A stretch of 64,000 bases of DNA, from contig CM024187.1 in the NCBI GenBank assembly GCA_013433145.1, forward strand, positions 15,923,826 to 15,987,825. The letters run 5' to 3'. This DNA comes from Ascaris suum (lineage: Eukaryota; Nematoda; Chromadorea; Rhabditida; Ascarididae). Both the position numbers and the translations under genes were made by a program. How positions within the stretch are numbered: position 1 is the first letter of the stretch; every line of letters begins with the position of its first letter. Positions 39,640 through 52,491 of the stretch are shown piece after piece. Under the pieces are notes generated by a model. It ran no database searches and had not been told where the DNA came from. It worked only from the letters and a program-made list of their open reading frames with translations.

Positions 39640-42070
39640 CTATAAAGTAGACGAGTTTGTTTTTTCATTTGAGCAAGTACTTATCGATTTGCGTGATTAT
39701 TGATGTGTATAATATTTGTGTAGGTCGGTAAAATGGTTGAAGAACTTTTTATAGTCGTTATTCGTCGTGGAGCGATGCCTCCAAATGCCCTATGAACATT
39801 CGAGAATCCTCGAAGTCTGCATATCAAAACTCCGGCAGAATTATAGCTGATTTTTTAAAAAAAAAACGATGTAAACAATCATGGTGGCATTCATTTTTGC
39901 ACACTGTTTAAGTTGTTAGCCGAATGAGTATTTCCAAGAAGAACATTTCATCTGCGGCATTTGAACGAAGTGCCTGCATTGCCAAGACGTCATAGCATAG
40001 TGCTATTTGCTTAGAGGCTGGTTGCACGATGAGTTTCTAAATGGCCGCAACATTGCGAGGTGACTAATGCAGCGCACCGGAAGTGCATTTTTGCCGCATT
40101 GCGTTCAGTGCACACAACATTGCACTCATCTCATAGGGCACACATCCACTGGGTTCTTTTATAGTTGTTTAGAGATTGCTGGTTAGAAGAGACGTAGCCA
40201 TCGGTTCTCCGCATTTTATAGCAGTGAATATCTTTTCACTGGATCTACCGTAGAGTTTACTGTTCATCCAAAACAACTACCGATTGTCACGGTTCGCTGA
40301 CGATGATTTAAGCCTTGCTAACTCTTAGGAATAAACTGCCAACGTCATATTCAGGTACGTAAGTCGATATCATAAACGAGGTAAATCATTTAGGATTTTT
40401 CACTTAGCTGCGTTCATGCTTTATAGATCTGCAAGAGGTTTGTTACATCTCCCGTTCAGTGCCCTTGATGAATGCATTTTACATATACTCTTGTTCTTTC
40501 ATAGCGTTTCTTATTCCTGCAATACGTACGGTATTATCGTAGCCAGCAAGTTCACCCATAACGTGTAGCGACGAGATGCGACCAAGTCGTGACACTTGAA
40601 CGAGTATGAACGTTTGTCGGTTGCTAAAAACCGCTTTTCGAAAAGGAAGTGAAGTGAAGCAGCAGCTCTTGCGGCGAAAGTGTTCCCACGGTGAGTGCTT
40701 GTTGACAATCGCTATGCCCGGATGCGCGCCGATGGCTTCAGCGTGTGCTACTTATTTATTGCGAAGGCGCGTTCCGTTATGCGTCAGCCGTTGCCATGAC
40801 GAAGTGCTTATCGGCGACTGCGATAAGCGACCAAAGGTGCGTGCGTGCGTATGTCTGTGTGCGTGTGTGTATATGTGTGTGTGTGCACGGCGGTTGACAC
40901 TGTATGTGTGCATCCGTTGTCAATTATGTAATATGCGGTGCTGCTATGCAGCAGACATGTCCGTCAGCAGTTTTTGGTTACATCACTTTTTGTTGTACTT
41001 TCGAAGTCGTTATTTTCATTTTCGCAGGTGTTGTGAAGTGCTGTGCATGTATGTTATGCCATTAAGTAACAAGGGGTTTTTCATATGTGAGTAGTTGTAT
41101 GCCTTTGTAAATTCTAAAGTATTTTCGTTCCAAATTCCCTTCCGAAGTGACAAGTTACGCCTATATTATTGAACTTTTTTATGAACTAGTATGAGAACAA
41201 ATGCGCTCTTCAAATACTCCATGATGGAACTTGTTGCTTCCTCGTTGAAGTTTTGCAGAGAAGTAATACTGAGTGTCAGAGTTTTCTTTTTTCTTTCGAA
41301 AGTGCTTTAATAGCAACTCAGTGGAATATTCGAATAGACGTTTGTTATCAGACGAGCGAAAGCGAGCGCATATGTGCTTTTGTTAGAATTCCCATTCGTT
41401 TCTCACATTATTGCAACGAAAACTTCGAAAGGGTTAGGTACTCAAATGCTCTACTTAGCCGATGGACTCAGTTCTTAAAGCATCGGTTCTATGGCGTTCT
41501 AGCTTTCATGTTGACATGATTTTTCAATCGAACGGCGCTGCAACATTGAATTTGCGCCTTTGTTTTGGATTTTGCCACCTCTTCGTACGTAGCAATTTTT
41601 TGCTGTTGAAGTTGTGTGGATTGAGTGAGACCTCGAATTAGTATTGAGAATTTTGTGCAAAAGAAACATAGAGGGCGCTTAATACACCGAGATTACCATG
41701 TGTTATCGTATCCAGGGACCGATCCAGAAGGCGATATGGTCCTTTTCGTCCTAAGCTATGCTGCTGTTGTAATGTGATTTAGTACTAGATGTTTTTTGAT
41801 TCTTTGTTCGCCTTCCATATATATTGAAGTCATCTGGGCAATGCATAACCTCCACCTGTAGTTGTGAGATGAGCATTTCTACGGCTTAAGCAACATGCTA
41901 TCTCCGGCTCATAAAATGGTACTGCTTAGCAGATTTTTATCGATTTCGAGAGGCGGAAAAACGGTATTAATCAAATGTTACTGAAAAATTGTTAAGGTGT
42001 TCGTTCGCGATGCTCAGGTATTTCGGATGTATCAATAGACGAGGTGCTATTTCTTTTATAGAAATTCGAA
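39640..42070. other. Intergenic region upstream of the LAPTM-like gene
   Basis: No confident exon. The part at 40500-40960 is richer in GC and CpG and holds a GT-rich simple repeat (about 40838-40886) and a CG/GTGAGT donor at about 40690, so it could be a promoter or 5' non-coding exon. If the minus-strand gene above is real, this is a divergent promoter region. Confidence 0.35.
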
Positions 42071-45000
42071 ATGCCAAAAGCTTTTACTCACGACCATCAG
42101 CGACTTTCGAACGGCATGGAAGAGCTTTGGGACGCGAACGCGGACAAATATAAATGCTGCTGTCGTCTAATTCACGTCACACGCGCCTCGCTGTATATCG
42201 CCTATATTCAGATGCTCGTTACGTCGGCTTTCACCATCTTCTTCTCTTACTATTACGTTCAGGTATTTCATTTCCACTCCCTTGAGGTGTTTGTGCAGGT
42301 TTATCCAAATTACTGGAGAAGCCGTTGGAGAAGAAGAGCACGAAAAAATACATTTACATTTACAGTATTATTAGCGCGGAAATGATGCTGTTGAAAAAAG
42401 ATGAACGCCTCAAGTGGCATTTGAAAGAAGCGCAGATAAATAGCGAGGAACGGTCAAAGATTGTTGAGGGGAAGCTGAGCGTGGTGCTTAAACAAGCTTT
42501 AAGTTTGTTGCGGTAGCTGAGTAAGCGATAGCCGTAAGTGAATTCTCAACAGATATGCGTGTGAAGATAGCACTCATTGAATTAGCATAGCGGCATATTG
42601 GCAGCAAAGATTAAATCTCCATAGTTTTTTCTTTTCTCTTTTGGGGGAAGGGATTTTCTCGATAAAAGTTGCTGATGAATAATAAAATGGAGAAATTCAC
42701 AGGTATAATGCTGTGTTTTTGTGACAGCAACGTAAATGTGGCGAGCAGATTTTATATTCGTTTCAGAAATGAGACAATTCGCGCACTCTACAGCTTGTGT
42801 TCAGACTATGGGGTTTACAAGTTTTTTGCACTGAAAAGGTCTCGAAAGAGGCTTTCCAACACTTTGAAGTTGCTAAAGGAAGTTTCTTTCCACGTATTGC
42901 AATGAAGATACCTCGTTATTTCCAGGCAATAAAAGGACACCTCTCAGCAGAACATTGGATCAACCAGCTAGGTGAACGCTACATAAGTGAGTAGTCGCGT
43001 TTTTGTTGTTCGATTTTTTCTGGAAGGCATTCGTTAATTTGAGGTTCCCTTGCGCGCCATTCGCCACCACCCTTGAGCTTGAGCTTGAAGCTTCAGCATG
43101 TGTATGCATTTATCAGCTCAGAGGCTGAGGTCGTGTCTAGGTAATACCGCGACTTCCTTCGCGTGATGCATTCTTTAGTGAGATAGAATGAGGTGCTAAT
43201 GCGCTGGAGGCTAAACAACCGTACTCCGTAAGAGTTGCAAGAGTGGGCATATTGCCGCTAAAATTAATCGGTAGGGCTTTTGACGTGCAAGTGTAGAAAA
43301 CAGTCTTTGTGAAGTGGGGTTCTGATTACATTGTGCTCCCTCCTCCCATATTCTTCTTCACCACCCCACCTCTAATCTTTCGGTTCTGATAGAGCTAAAG
43401 GTTTGAAGTCCCCAGAAACTTCTGTATGATCTCGAGGTTCAAACTTTCGCGTAGTAGAGATTGGCGCAATCTGAGCAATTTTGGCATTATTTCGCTTCCT
43501 CCTTTCCCCGCTCTGCCTTTCATATTTGATCAGGTGGATACGGCATTGCTGAAAACTTCAACATAAGGTTCAAAACAGATTGAGAAAAACGGCTTGACAT
43601 TTGAAATAAAAAGGCCGTCAATAATATAAGCAACGCCAGGAGAGAAGTGCAGTTGAAGATGGAAACAGCGTGACTAAAAACTGTTCTAGAAAAAAGGAAG
43701 GTGACGTTTTTTGGCTGTGAAATAGAGTGGCACGCAAAGAGTGAAGCTTCGTTGTGTCTCGCAGACACTCTGGCGGGGAGGAAAGGGAGGAGGGCGTGCA
43801 CAACAAAAGTTGTGATTAAACTTTTTTTTGATTAGACGGGTTCATCTCCATTTTCATGTGCTTCACCGCAGCGTTCCATTTCTCTCTAGTTTTTCCCGCC
43901 ACCATTTAAGTCAAACTTACTCTCAGAGATCATGCAGTTGATTAAAAAATGTTCGCGAATCGTTATTAAATACACGTTGAGTGACGGTTGGCCACTTACG
44001 GACTGCGTTGGTCATTTAATTCTGTGAGGGTATCTTATCAAAGCTTTCAACTGGGTCAGCATTAATTTCAGCATCGCTGCTATTCGCAGTCTCGTTGCAA
44101 CTCATGCTTGGAGCAATGGTAATCCATGGCGTACACACCGAGCGTCGCGCTTTCTTGCTTCCGTTTATCGTATTCGCATTTATTGCCATCGTTTTTGGCT
44201 TCACGCAGGTATGATTTCCACCCTCTTCAAGATATATCACATCCTGGACGGATTGATCGAAACCTAGGTACACTGTTCTCTTCCCCTGATAAGGGAATTA
44301 AGTTGGGAATCCAATAAAACCAGGCTGCAATGGAAGGCGGGAATTTATAAGATGATTTTGTTTTAAAACACCGCACCTAACGTGCAGCCATCATTGCTTT
44401 TGATTCTGCTTCATTTGCCAAGAGTGCATATCTTTTATCCGCATTTTACTTTCTGCAGAGTAGTTCTTGTTGTTCAACGCTTTATTCATAAAGGAGACCA
44501 GGTGGTTTTTTTCTTCGGTAAATTTTTGACATTTGAGGACATTTTTGAGCTGATTTTCGTTAGCATTAAAAGTATACCTGCGATGTTAAGAGTTGCTTGC
44601 AGATTAGAAGTAATATGGCTGAAAAAACCACATGAGAATTGCACTAGAAAATGAGTGATAATTAATGTGCGGTCTAACGTCATGAAAGCAGTTTTTTGTC
44701 GAAGTAATGAGGTCATTAAACAGTTTTTTTCGGTCACTAACGAATGAGAATTGAGGATACCATTTTACTGACTCATTTTTCAATGCTGACATCCTCTTCA
44801 GTCATTCACTCTAAATCTAGAAACTAATTAACTGAGCAGGTTCATCAAAATAAAGAAGACCAACTTGGTTACAGTCTTTCTGGCAGTGTCAATCGCTTTA
44901 TAAGTTAAACAGATTTAGTGAGATTTTTTAGTGGTAATTTGCGGGTATGAGAATGATCGTTTTCAGATTGCTGGCGATTTCTTCCGCTTCGTATATCTGC

Positions 45001-48000
45001 CCTCTGCTCACTCTACCTACGATAATAAGTAAGCATGGTTTGATTTTCAAATCGTTTGTTCTCTGAAATGTTGGTTGACATATCATGCACCGTAGCAATT
45101 CGCTGTCTTTAATATGAGTAGGCTTGCGTTATGGTCACTAAGCATCTTGTTTAGTTTCTCGGTTTTAGCGCCTGTTACTTTAAGCTTTTTTTCAATGGCT
45201 GCAGTTTTCATACGCCTTTATCTTTGGATTTTGTACGTCTTTGCGCTTTTCTTGAGATCCATCGGTTCACTTTCAGCCTGTTCGGTCACATTTGAAGGGT
45301 AGTTGTAGACGCCTAAATGTGTTTAAAATACAACACATTTATCTTCCAATCGATCAACCGTATTTTACGCCGTATGGGTGGAAGAACGAATCTGTTTAGA
45401 TGAATTTTAAGAGCGATCGTGCCTCCACTTAGAAAGCATTGTTGTAACAGGGATGCATATCATGCCTATGCATTTGGTACTCTCTCCCACATGTGTGAAC
45501 ATCACTTTGCATCATTCGAATGTGAAGAATATATGAATTTATGAATGCACTGTTACAGCTATTCCTTTTCAGCCAGTTCTTTTCGCATGTGATCGGAACA
45601 ATGGTACATCTGTGGTGTGTCAATCGTTTGGCGCTGCTATGGATTCTTGGGAGACAAGAAAGTTTGTTTTTATTTCCCATTAATGTTTCGGCTTTTTTTA
45701 GCCCGATTGAAGTTGAAGCAATTAACTTTTTCCGCCTGGTGGAAGAGACATTCGGCACTTAGTATCTGCATATTTTAAGCATAAAGCATTCTTGAAGATT
45801 TCGTGAGACTGAAAATTTCAAATTCTAGAAACTTCCTTTAATTCCCCATACTTCCTACCCCTCCCATTTTTCCCTCCTTCCATCCAGACAAAGACGTGGT
45901 GGAGGAAAATTTTGGCGTTTTGGTGTACCTTTAGAGGTGCACTGGCAACTGATACGACAGCGAATGGAAGGACGTGTTATAACCAGTCAAATTTTTTGTC
46001 TTCTTTAGGCAAATAATCAGCGTTTTCTTAATTTTGAAAAAAAAAAAGCTAAAATTCAAGCGAATGCTCTATAAGCTAAGTGAACTTTGGCATAGGAAAA
46101 GAGTCACAACATTCAGGCCAGATTACTCCAGTGGCGCCAGTGCTGTGGTGATTATAATTGCTGAAGGCACAGGAGAAACTTCTTTAGGCAGTGAATCTTT
46201 AAGGAAAAGCGAACGAAGAAACGAACTGAAGCGTGTTCCACGTCCCCTATTTTAGGTGAGAGAGAGGCAGGCTTCCGGCTGAATTCCGGAAGTCTGCGGA
46301 AGGAATTTTTAAAAAAGCTTAAAAATGCGAGCGGTAAATGTCGCCTGAAGCTGGACACCGCTGCGTCAGAAAGTGAGCCAAGATTGCAAAAAAGGCGAAA
46401 AGTCGTTAGATGAGTAGTGCGAAATTGCGCGCAGTCTCTAAATAATGTCGCGGTTATTGAAGTTAAAATGTGCTCAGGTAACGCGATCTTACCTTCGAGT
46501 TCGACAGATTGCATAGATCTAAGTTCGATCAGTAGCAAGTTGTATGTAGCGCTCATGGTCAAAGCAGATCTGCGCGTGCAGTCAAGATGGGGATAGTAAA
46601 AACCGGTGGGTTTCCTATTTATGTTAGCCATTTTGCAGCATCCACTGTTTTCGTCATATCGTTAATTTTGGGTTTATTTAATTTCTGTAGGTCCCATGTT
46701 GCATGTATCAGTTGGATTGTTCGAGGTGGCATAATTTGCATCGTTAAGTTTGGAAGAGCACATAGATGTTTTTTTCAACTTTTTAGCAGGCCATCGGAAG
46801 GCCGAATGAATATTGCGCCAATTTTTATCATCAGAAAAGTGCAGCCGATTGAACACGTTTTTTTTTTGTTCATTTTGCTTGTTCAGTCTTGGAAAATGAA
46901 TGCGTAAATGTTGAAAGTCGAAATTTCTAGGAGTTTTTCAAATATCCCAGAGAAAATGTCAGCTCGCCTCGATCGTGAAGGAAATTTCCGCCAAAAGGTC
47001 GTACCCGATATCTCAAAAACTGAAAAAATTTTAGGCGTTTTGCTTTGTAGGGATGCAGTTTGATAATTCCCGCTCGGCTTGCAGCAAAGCTGCTTACAGC
47101 AATTGCTTTGTTGCTTTTGCTCTTCAAAAGGCTGGTTTGATGCTCATTATACCAGCAAATTCATCTTTAAATGAATTAATTTAAGGGCATCCAGATCATT
47201 TTAAGGGCACTTACAGAATTTCACCGGCTGTTTTGCTAGTAGCAGTCAAGGTTCGAAGTGCGTTTCCTCTCGCTGATGTTTTTTCGAACCGCGGCAAAAA
47301 AGGAGCACTAAGGATTGCTGAAAAACTTTTATTGATCGTTGGAAGTTTCAGAATTTAATTTTAAATAGTTAGCAACCTGTTGCGTGTTGAACGACTGAAA
47401 ATTTCCACACGTTAGCGGCGGAAATTTCGGAGAAGCGTTGCAGCTTGTGAGCAAACTTAATAGATACCGTCATATCTATAAACGCTAAAAATTGTCCTCA
47501 TCGCCTCTCACGATCAAGTTTTTTTTCGATACATCTGTCAAATAGAGAACGTGACATTAGGAATGTGAAGAACTGCCGAAAAAGAGCCCAAAAAGTGCAT
47601 ATTAACAGCGCATTAAATAAGTAGTTCGCAACCGTTTTTTGGTCCAAAGAAAGAATTGTCCTGGCTCGTATGATAGGTTCCCAGTGAATAGACAGAGATA
47701 TCTTAAGTTTTGATAGGAGGGAGGGGATATGGAGGGTGGGAGTGTTGTATGGCTTGTGCAGTGGTTCTTCAACCACGTCTGCAAATTTTTGCTGTAGATT
47801 TTCAAATTTATCCGTGTTGGAGGTTTAAGCACAAAAATTTTGCTCTTCACTTTGCAGTTTTCTTCCCGAATTGCTTACTTGAAAGTCCTTCGCTATCATC
47901 CGTCCCACCCCCCCCCCCTCCTTCGCCCCGTGCTTTCAAAACTAAACCCTAATTACTCATGTATTTGATGTGGTATTCAAAAAGGTATTTTACTTGCAGG

Positions 48001-48149
48001 TGGCGCGTCAGATTGGAGAGCAGCTGTCGGCGACCCGCGTTGCATTCCATTATGCGGACATCCCTTACGGGTATGTGGCGATGCCACAACCGCCTCCCTA
48101 CGCTGAAACGGTGATCAGTGCGGACAAGCAGCCTGTCACTGTCTCGTAA
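42071..48149 (+). CDS. LAPTM-like multi-span membrane protein, PPPY tail
   Basis: Exons: 42071-42262 (ATG), 42926-42986, 44072-44208, 44967-45028, 45573 to about 45603, and 48000-48149 (stop TAA). Phases agree through exon 5, whose 3' end is uncertain; an exon finishing the fourth membrane span may be missing. The start is fixed by an in-frame TAG and a TTTTATAG acceptor 10 bases upstream, which suggests trans-splicing. Residues 28-31 are a Cys cluster (KCCC), as in LAPTM proteins. TM1 is about 41-62, followed by a soluble loop (HLSAEHWINQLGERY), TM2 about 86-105 and TM3 about 112-130, with HTERRAF between TM2 and TM3. The last exon is a cytosolic tail with PPPY, a ligand for Nedd4-type WW domains that sorts LAPTM4/5 to lysosomes. 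Inferred role: late endosomal or lysosomal membrane protein of a nematode LAPTM-like family. Confidence 0.75.
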
Positions 48150-49473
48150 ATGTTTACTGTTCGCCGACCCATATACAAGACAAGACTTCTTTCACTTTTC
48201 TGGAAGACATCATCTCTCATTAGTTGTTTTCATTCCTGCTGTTGCTGTTACATACAAGTGCTTTAAGTTGTTGTTCCTTTCCTCGTAGGATCGGCTGGTG
48301 CATCCAGGTTGAGAAATCCTGACTCTAATTTACCTATGTACAAATCAAGCTTTCTATCTCTAACGGATCGAGCTCTTTCACATTCTCACTTGTCGAGTAG
48401 ATCATTCGTCATTAGCTTCTCTAACAACCGTATGGATCAGATCAAAATCGGCAACAGGCATCCTCTGTTTGTTGTGTTTTAATCGATAGTCTGTTGTGGA
48501 ACTCTGCTCTAAAGAGTACTAATTATTGAAAGACAGCCTTCATGTTATATTTATTTCCTACTCTTCAGTTGTATCATATTCTTTATTTGTCTGATTTTCT
48601 CTTTAATTAATGTTCATTATTATCAAGTGTTTCTTTCAACTCCATTGATTTTCTTCATTTGATCGTATGAACTTTTATTCACAACTTGCACATATAGTTA
48701 TATTTCTTGCTTGAACTTTTAATCAGAATATTTTTTGTTCATATATTCGTGCGGAAAAAAGTTGTAGAGCTGTCGACGAGGTGAAAATGACACAAGCTGT
48801 ACTGTAAACCCGGGTGGAGGAGGGAGGGCTTGTGGGTAGGTGTCGCGTAAAAGCTATCGCAAGGAACTGTTGCCGTGACAGAAATATTTTTCTTCTGTAC
48901 CTAAGTGTCATGTCTGTGGTACAAAACAGCGAAGAAGGCGGATATGGCTATAAAAAGGGTTGGCGACCGGCATTCCATTTGTTTGGCAAGATGTAAAAGA
49001 GGTCATTCATGTACTGCTGTTTTTGGGGCACAAATTGTTTATTGGATCTCGGTGCATTTGTGCGGGAACTAACAAGTGTTTAATTATATTTCTTAAGGCT
49101 GAGACTGATGTTTTTTTCGATTTCATAGACTCATTGTCGAGTGCAACGTATTGCATGTGGATTGGGCACTCTAATTAAAAATTTATGATTCTCTAGTATA
49201 GTGGCTTTCATCAGTGCTGAGGAATGCGGAACTTTTACTCCACAAAGGGGTTTATGTATGTAATTGGAATCCAAGGACTGTCCAGTGATTGGTTACAACA
49301 CGTTTATTAAACGTGAAACGCATCGGCTGAATTTTATTCAAACGTCCGGATGAGGAGGTAGTGCGAAGTCGTGCTGTGTCGAGATGGTTACTAGTAAACG
49401 AAAACTAACTTTGTGCTTGATTAGTTGATGTCGTAATTACCACAGACGTTTCGCAGTGACTCGTTTTTTACAG
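48150..49473. other. 3' flank of the LAPTM-like gene
   Basis: No confident exon. A frame at about 48814-48994 (...NIFLLYLSVMSVVQ) could be part of the paralogous gene that follows, but splice sites do not settle it. Confidence 0.3.
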
Positions 49474-49624
49474 GTCGTTTACATGATCATTTCAAGTTTT
49501 CTTCGTATTGTTTGTTGTGTGCTGCTTGTTGCGGTCGAAAAGTGGGCACTGCGACGAGCATTTGTGTGTTGGACGATTCTCGTCGTTTCTGCTCGCAATA
49601 TTTTTTCAGTCTTTGAATTTTTCT
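49474..49624 (+). CDS. Exon of a probable second LAPTM-like gene
   Basis: A TTTTTACAG acceptor is followed by 50 open codons and a GTAAAC donor (phase 1). The peptide has two hydrophobic spans joined by a short loop ending in RRAF: SSFLRIVCCVLLVAV, then WALRRAF, then VCWTILVVSARNIFSVFEFF. Exon 3 of the gene just upstream has the same plan (LLFAVSLQLMLGAMV, HTERRAF, LLPFIVFAFIAIVF). This suggests a tandem, diverged paralogue. Its other exons were not established. The open frame at 51242-51572 is phase-compatible as a following exon but does not resemble the family strongly. Loss of most exons (a pseudogene) is also possible. Confidence 0.4.
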
Positions 49625-52491
49625 GTAAACTTCCTTCAAACTGCATTTCAATAAAACCTTTACGATATATCGATCGTCATCTCATCGTTGTACTGCATTC
49701 AGCGCCCACCACTTTTCGATATTCCCGCATACCAGAGTATGGCTGAAAAAGTCGCATCATGGACATTGATGAGCAGATATCGAAAGGAGTCCGGCGGAGA
49801 AGATGGGTGGCAGGTATAAAGCCTCGAGTGAAATATAGACGTGACGTAGGTCAATAAACGATGCTTGTTTAGTCTTCTGAAAGTGTCGTAGGCGAAAGTT
49901 GTCGACGACATCCGAACATTCATTGTCACGTTCAAACCGAATTCTGTCAGTCAACAAAAAGTGAATTTTTTGTTATCAAATGTCCCATGAATAACTTCCA
50001 GGTTTTTCATTTTTTTAAAGGTATTATGCACATCAGGTTATATGTTCTCAAGCGTTAGTGAATTTCTTACGAGAGTTCTATTCTGGTGTGTTTGACTTGT
50101 CAGTGCGGAAAACTTTACTGGACTGATGCAAATGGATTTTCAGCTGATCAGTTGTATGGAAAAACTGAAAACACTCCACTGAATTATGGGTTACTTCATG
50201 TAAAGAAACTTCAATTTGAATTGAAGTACAAAAAGCGTGAAGTGACATAACTGCTCCACACATTTCTCATACCGCGTTTGTCTGTCTCCATTTTGCACTT
50301 TTGCAACCTCGCGTTTGGAAAGCATATGGTGATATCATGCGTATGGATCGTGTGTCTATGTCCGTCTGTCTGTTTGTTTGTTATTTTCGGCTAGGAGACC
50401 CTAGAAGCTAAAGCGCGGAAGTTTCATGATATAATCTGCATCCGACAACGATCACCAACTTCCACCTTGATCGATTGGTCGCATAATCCATTAAATTTGG
50501 AAGTAGTCGCTCATGCTTAAAAATACTTTGAAGTTTGCATTTGTGAAGCATTTCGCCATTGGCAAGATCGCCAAATAAGTGGGATAATCGTTGTCATTGT
50601 TGCTGATTGTATGTGCGGTTGGGTCGGTTGCAATAAGAACAGCCAGCTGCCACACATGTTAATTGCCGAGAATTAATGTGACTGGCTGTGGTGCTGTTCT
50701 AAACCTTTTCCACTTAGTTTTGAAATGATCGTTTCCTATGCTGCAATGATAGAAATTCTGTTGCTTCCGTTTCATCACAATGAGCCTATTTTTTCTTTTT
50801 TGACAAACTGTGCTATAGTTCGTCTTGTTTTGGTGCACAGGAAACAGATCCTAGTAAACCAAAGTTATAGGACGGGGCGTGTACGCATATGATCGGTGAT
50901 GATAAAATGCAAAGTATATTGTGCGATAAAGCCAACATGGCCACTTATATGTTGAACGCAGGGTCATAAATATAATGCTACACTGTTTTAAATTTGAATT
51001 AAATGTATGTGACGACATGGCGGGCACATCAAAAGGATGTGTGAAGAACGAAATGGAACAAATTTGCAACTTTGGTTTCATATTTACCTTCAGGAATGGT
51101 TGAGATTGAAGATGCGTTAAAGAAAAAGTCTTTGCTTTCGGTAGCAGTACACGCTCATCTCACGCCTCCTTCATATAACATGAATTTCCGGTTTCCTTGA
51201 CACGGGTTAAATGTATAGGGCACCTGGTCCTGTAATTCAGGTTCAATGCCCCTTACTCCTGACGCGTTTAATTTGTCGCCACATTTGCTGCGTGTTCACG
51301 TTGAATACGTTCAGATAAATTGGTTTCAGTTATTCTGTATGTCAGTTGTCACTCCCCCACTTCCCGTTGATTGTTCAAATATCGTTTCAAGTTTTTGGTT
51401 TTTTCTTGAAAAGACCGAATCTTTCAGAGGGCTTAAACAGTTCTCGAACCGTTCATTTTGCCTGAGGTCATTTCTTGTAAACACATTCAATGCTAATGCG
51501 AAACCATATGGAGATGTCACCAGTATAAAAACGACCCAACGCCTCCCTCCACAGAGTGTGACCTCATTATGAGTTGCTTTTCGCTTCGGATGATAGACGA
51601 TTTTGTGTTCTTGCTATATTATTCTGCTTTTATTAACGGTAATGAGCCGTGCAGTGACAATTCGCTACCGTTTCCACGGCATTTCGCCATTTGCCAGCAG
51701 TGAGTTGATAATTGAGATTCGTTCTCACCCGACCCTTCAAAATAAGCGGAAGCAGAGAAAACGCTGTAGCTAATACTCAGGTCGCTTATTATGGAAAAAA
51801 GATGAATTGGTGATGTTCCATTCAGAGCAAAAATATTTTCTCTATTCTGTTCAATAGCTGGCATTTTCTAGCTGTAATGAGCGCAGATCTGGCCACAACC
51901 CTATGTGGCAAGGATAATGAGAAAGACGTGTGAACGTACAAAGCGGGTGAAAACGTTCCAGTTGCCGGGCGTTGACGTAGTGTGAGGTTACCGCGTGTTG
52001 CGGGGCAGTGACAAGCTTTTAAGTCATGTGGCGGCGTTGTTTTGGTTTGCAGATTGGTGTGATTTATGTAACGGATGTTGTGGGTATGTTGGAGGAGGGA
52101 CAGGCGAATGTAGTCGAACATACGCAGATGTCCTAAAGGTGACCTTGGTACCAGCTAGGCCACATATTGGGGTACATGGCCATGACAAAGCACGGGAAGG
52201 CGCAACCAGGTAGGGTCGAAAGATGCCTAAAGTGCTAGAATGGGGCAACACGTGTGAGCATAGCCCCGACACGATGACACAAGTGGTAGCTTCTTCGAGC
52301 TTCCCGCCGTTTCGCCGTAGGTGGTCTACAGGTGCTTTACTTCCCAGCTCTTTGAAGTATGCGACTCATTGACTGCTAGGAATATATGTTTCTAAAGTAG
52401 CATTACGGTTGCGTTTGTTGTGTAGATCTAACCCGATGATAAGCTTATTTTATGCGTTTTGTGAAAGGTGTGATTGAAATGATGTTGCAGC
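49625..52491. other. Gene-poor stretch before the p24 gene
   Basis: No confident exon. A somewhat GC-richer patch at about 51900-52270 is open on both strands without splice sites and may be a repeat. Confidence 0.35.

Noticed and set aside
40606..41094. 162-codon plus-strand Cys/Arg-rich frame
   Set aside because: It is stretched by a GT-rich simple repeat and has no domain or consistent splice pattern.
51242..51572. 108-codon frame after a TTCAG acceptor, proposed as part of the second LAPTM-like gene
   Set aside because: The phase fits, but the peptide does not resemble the family and no donor could be chosen.
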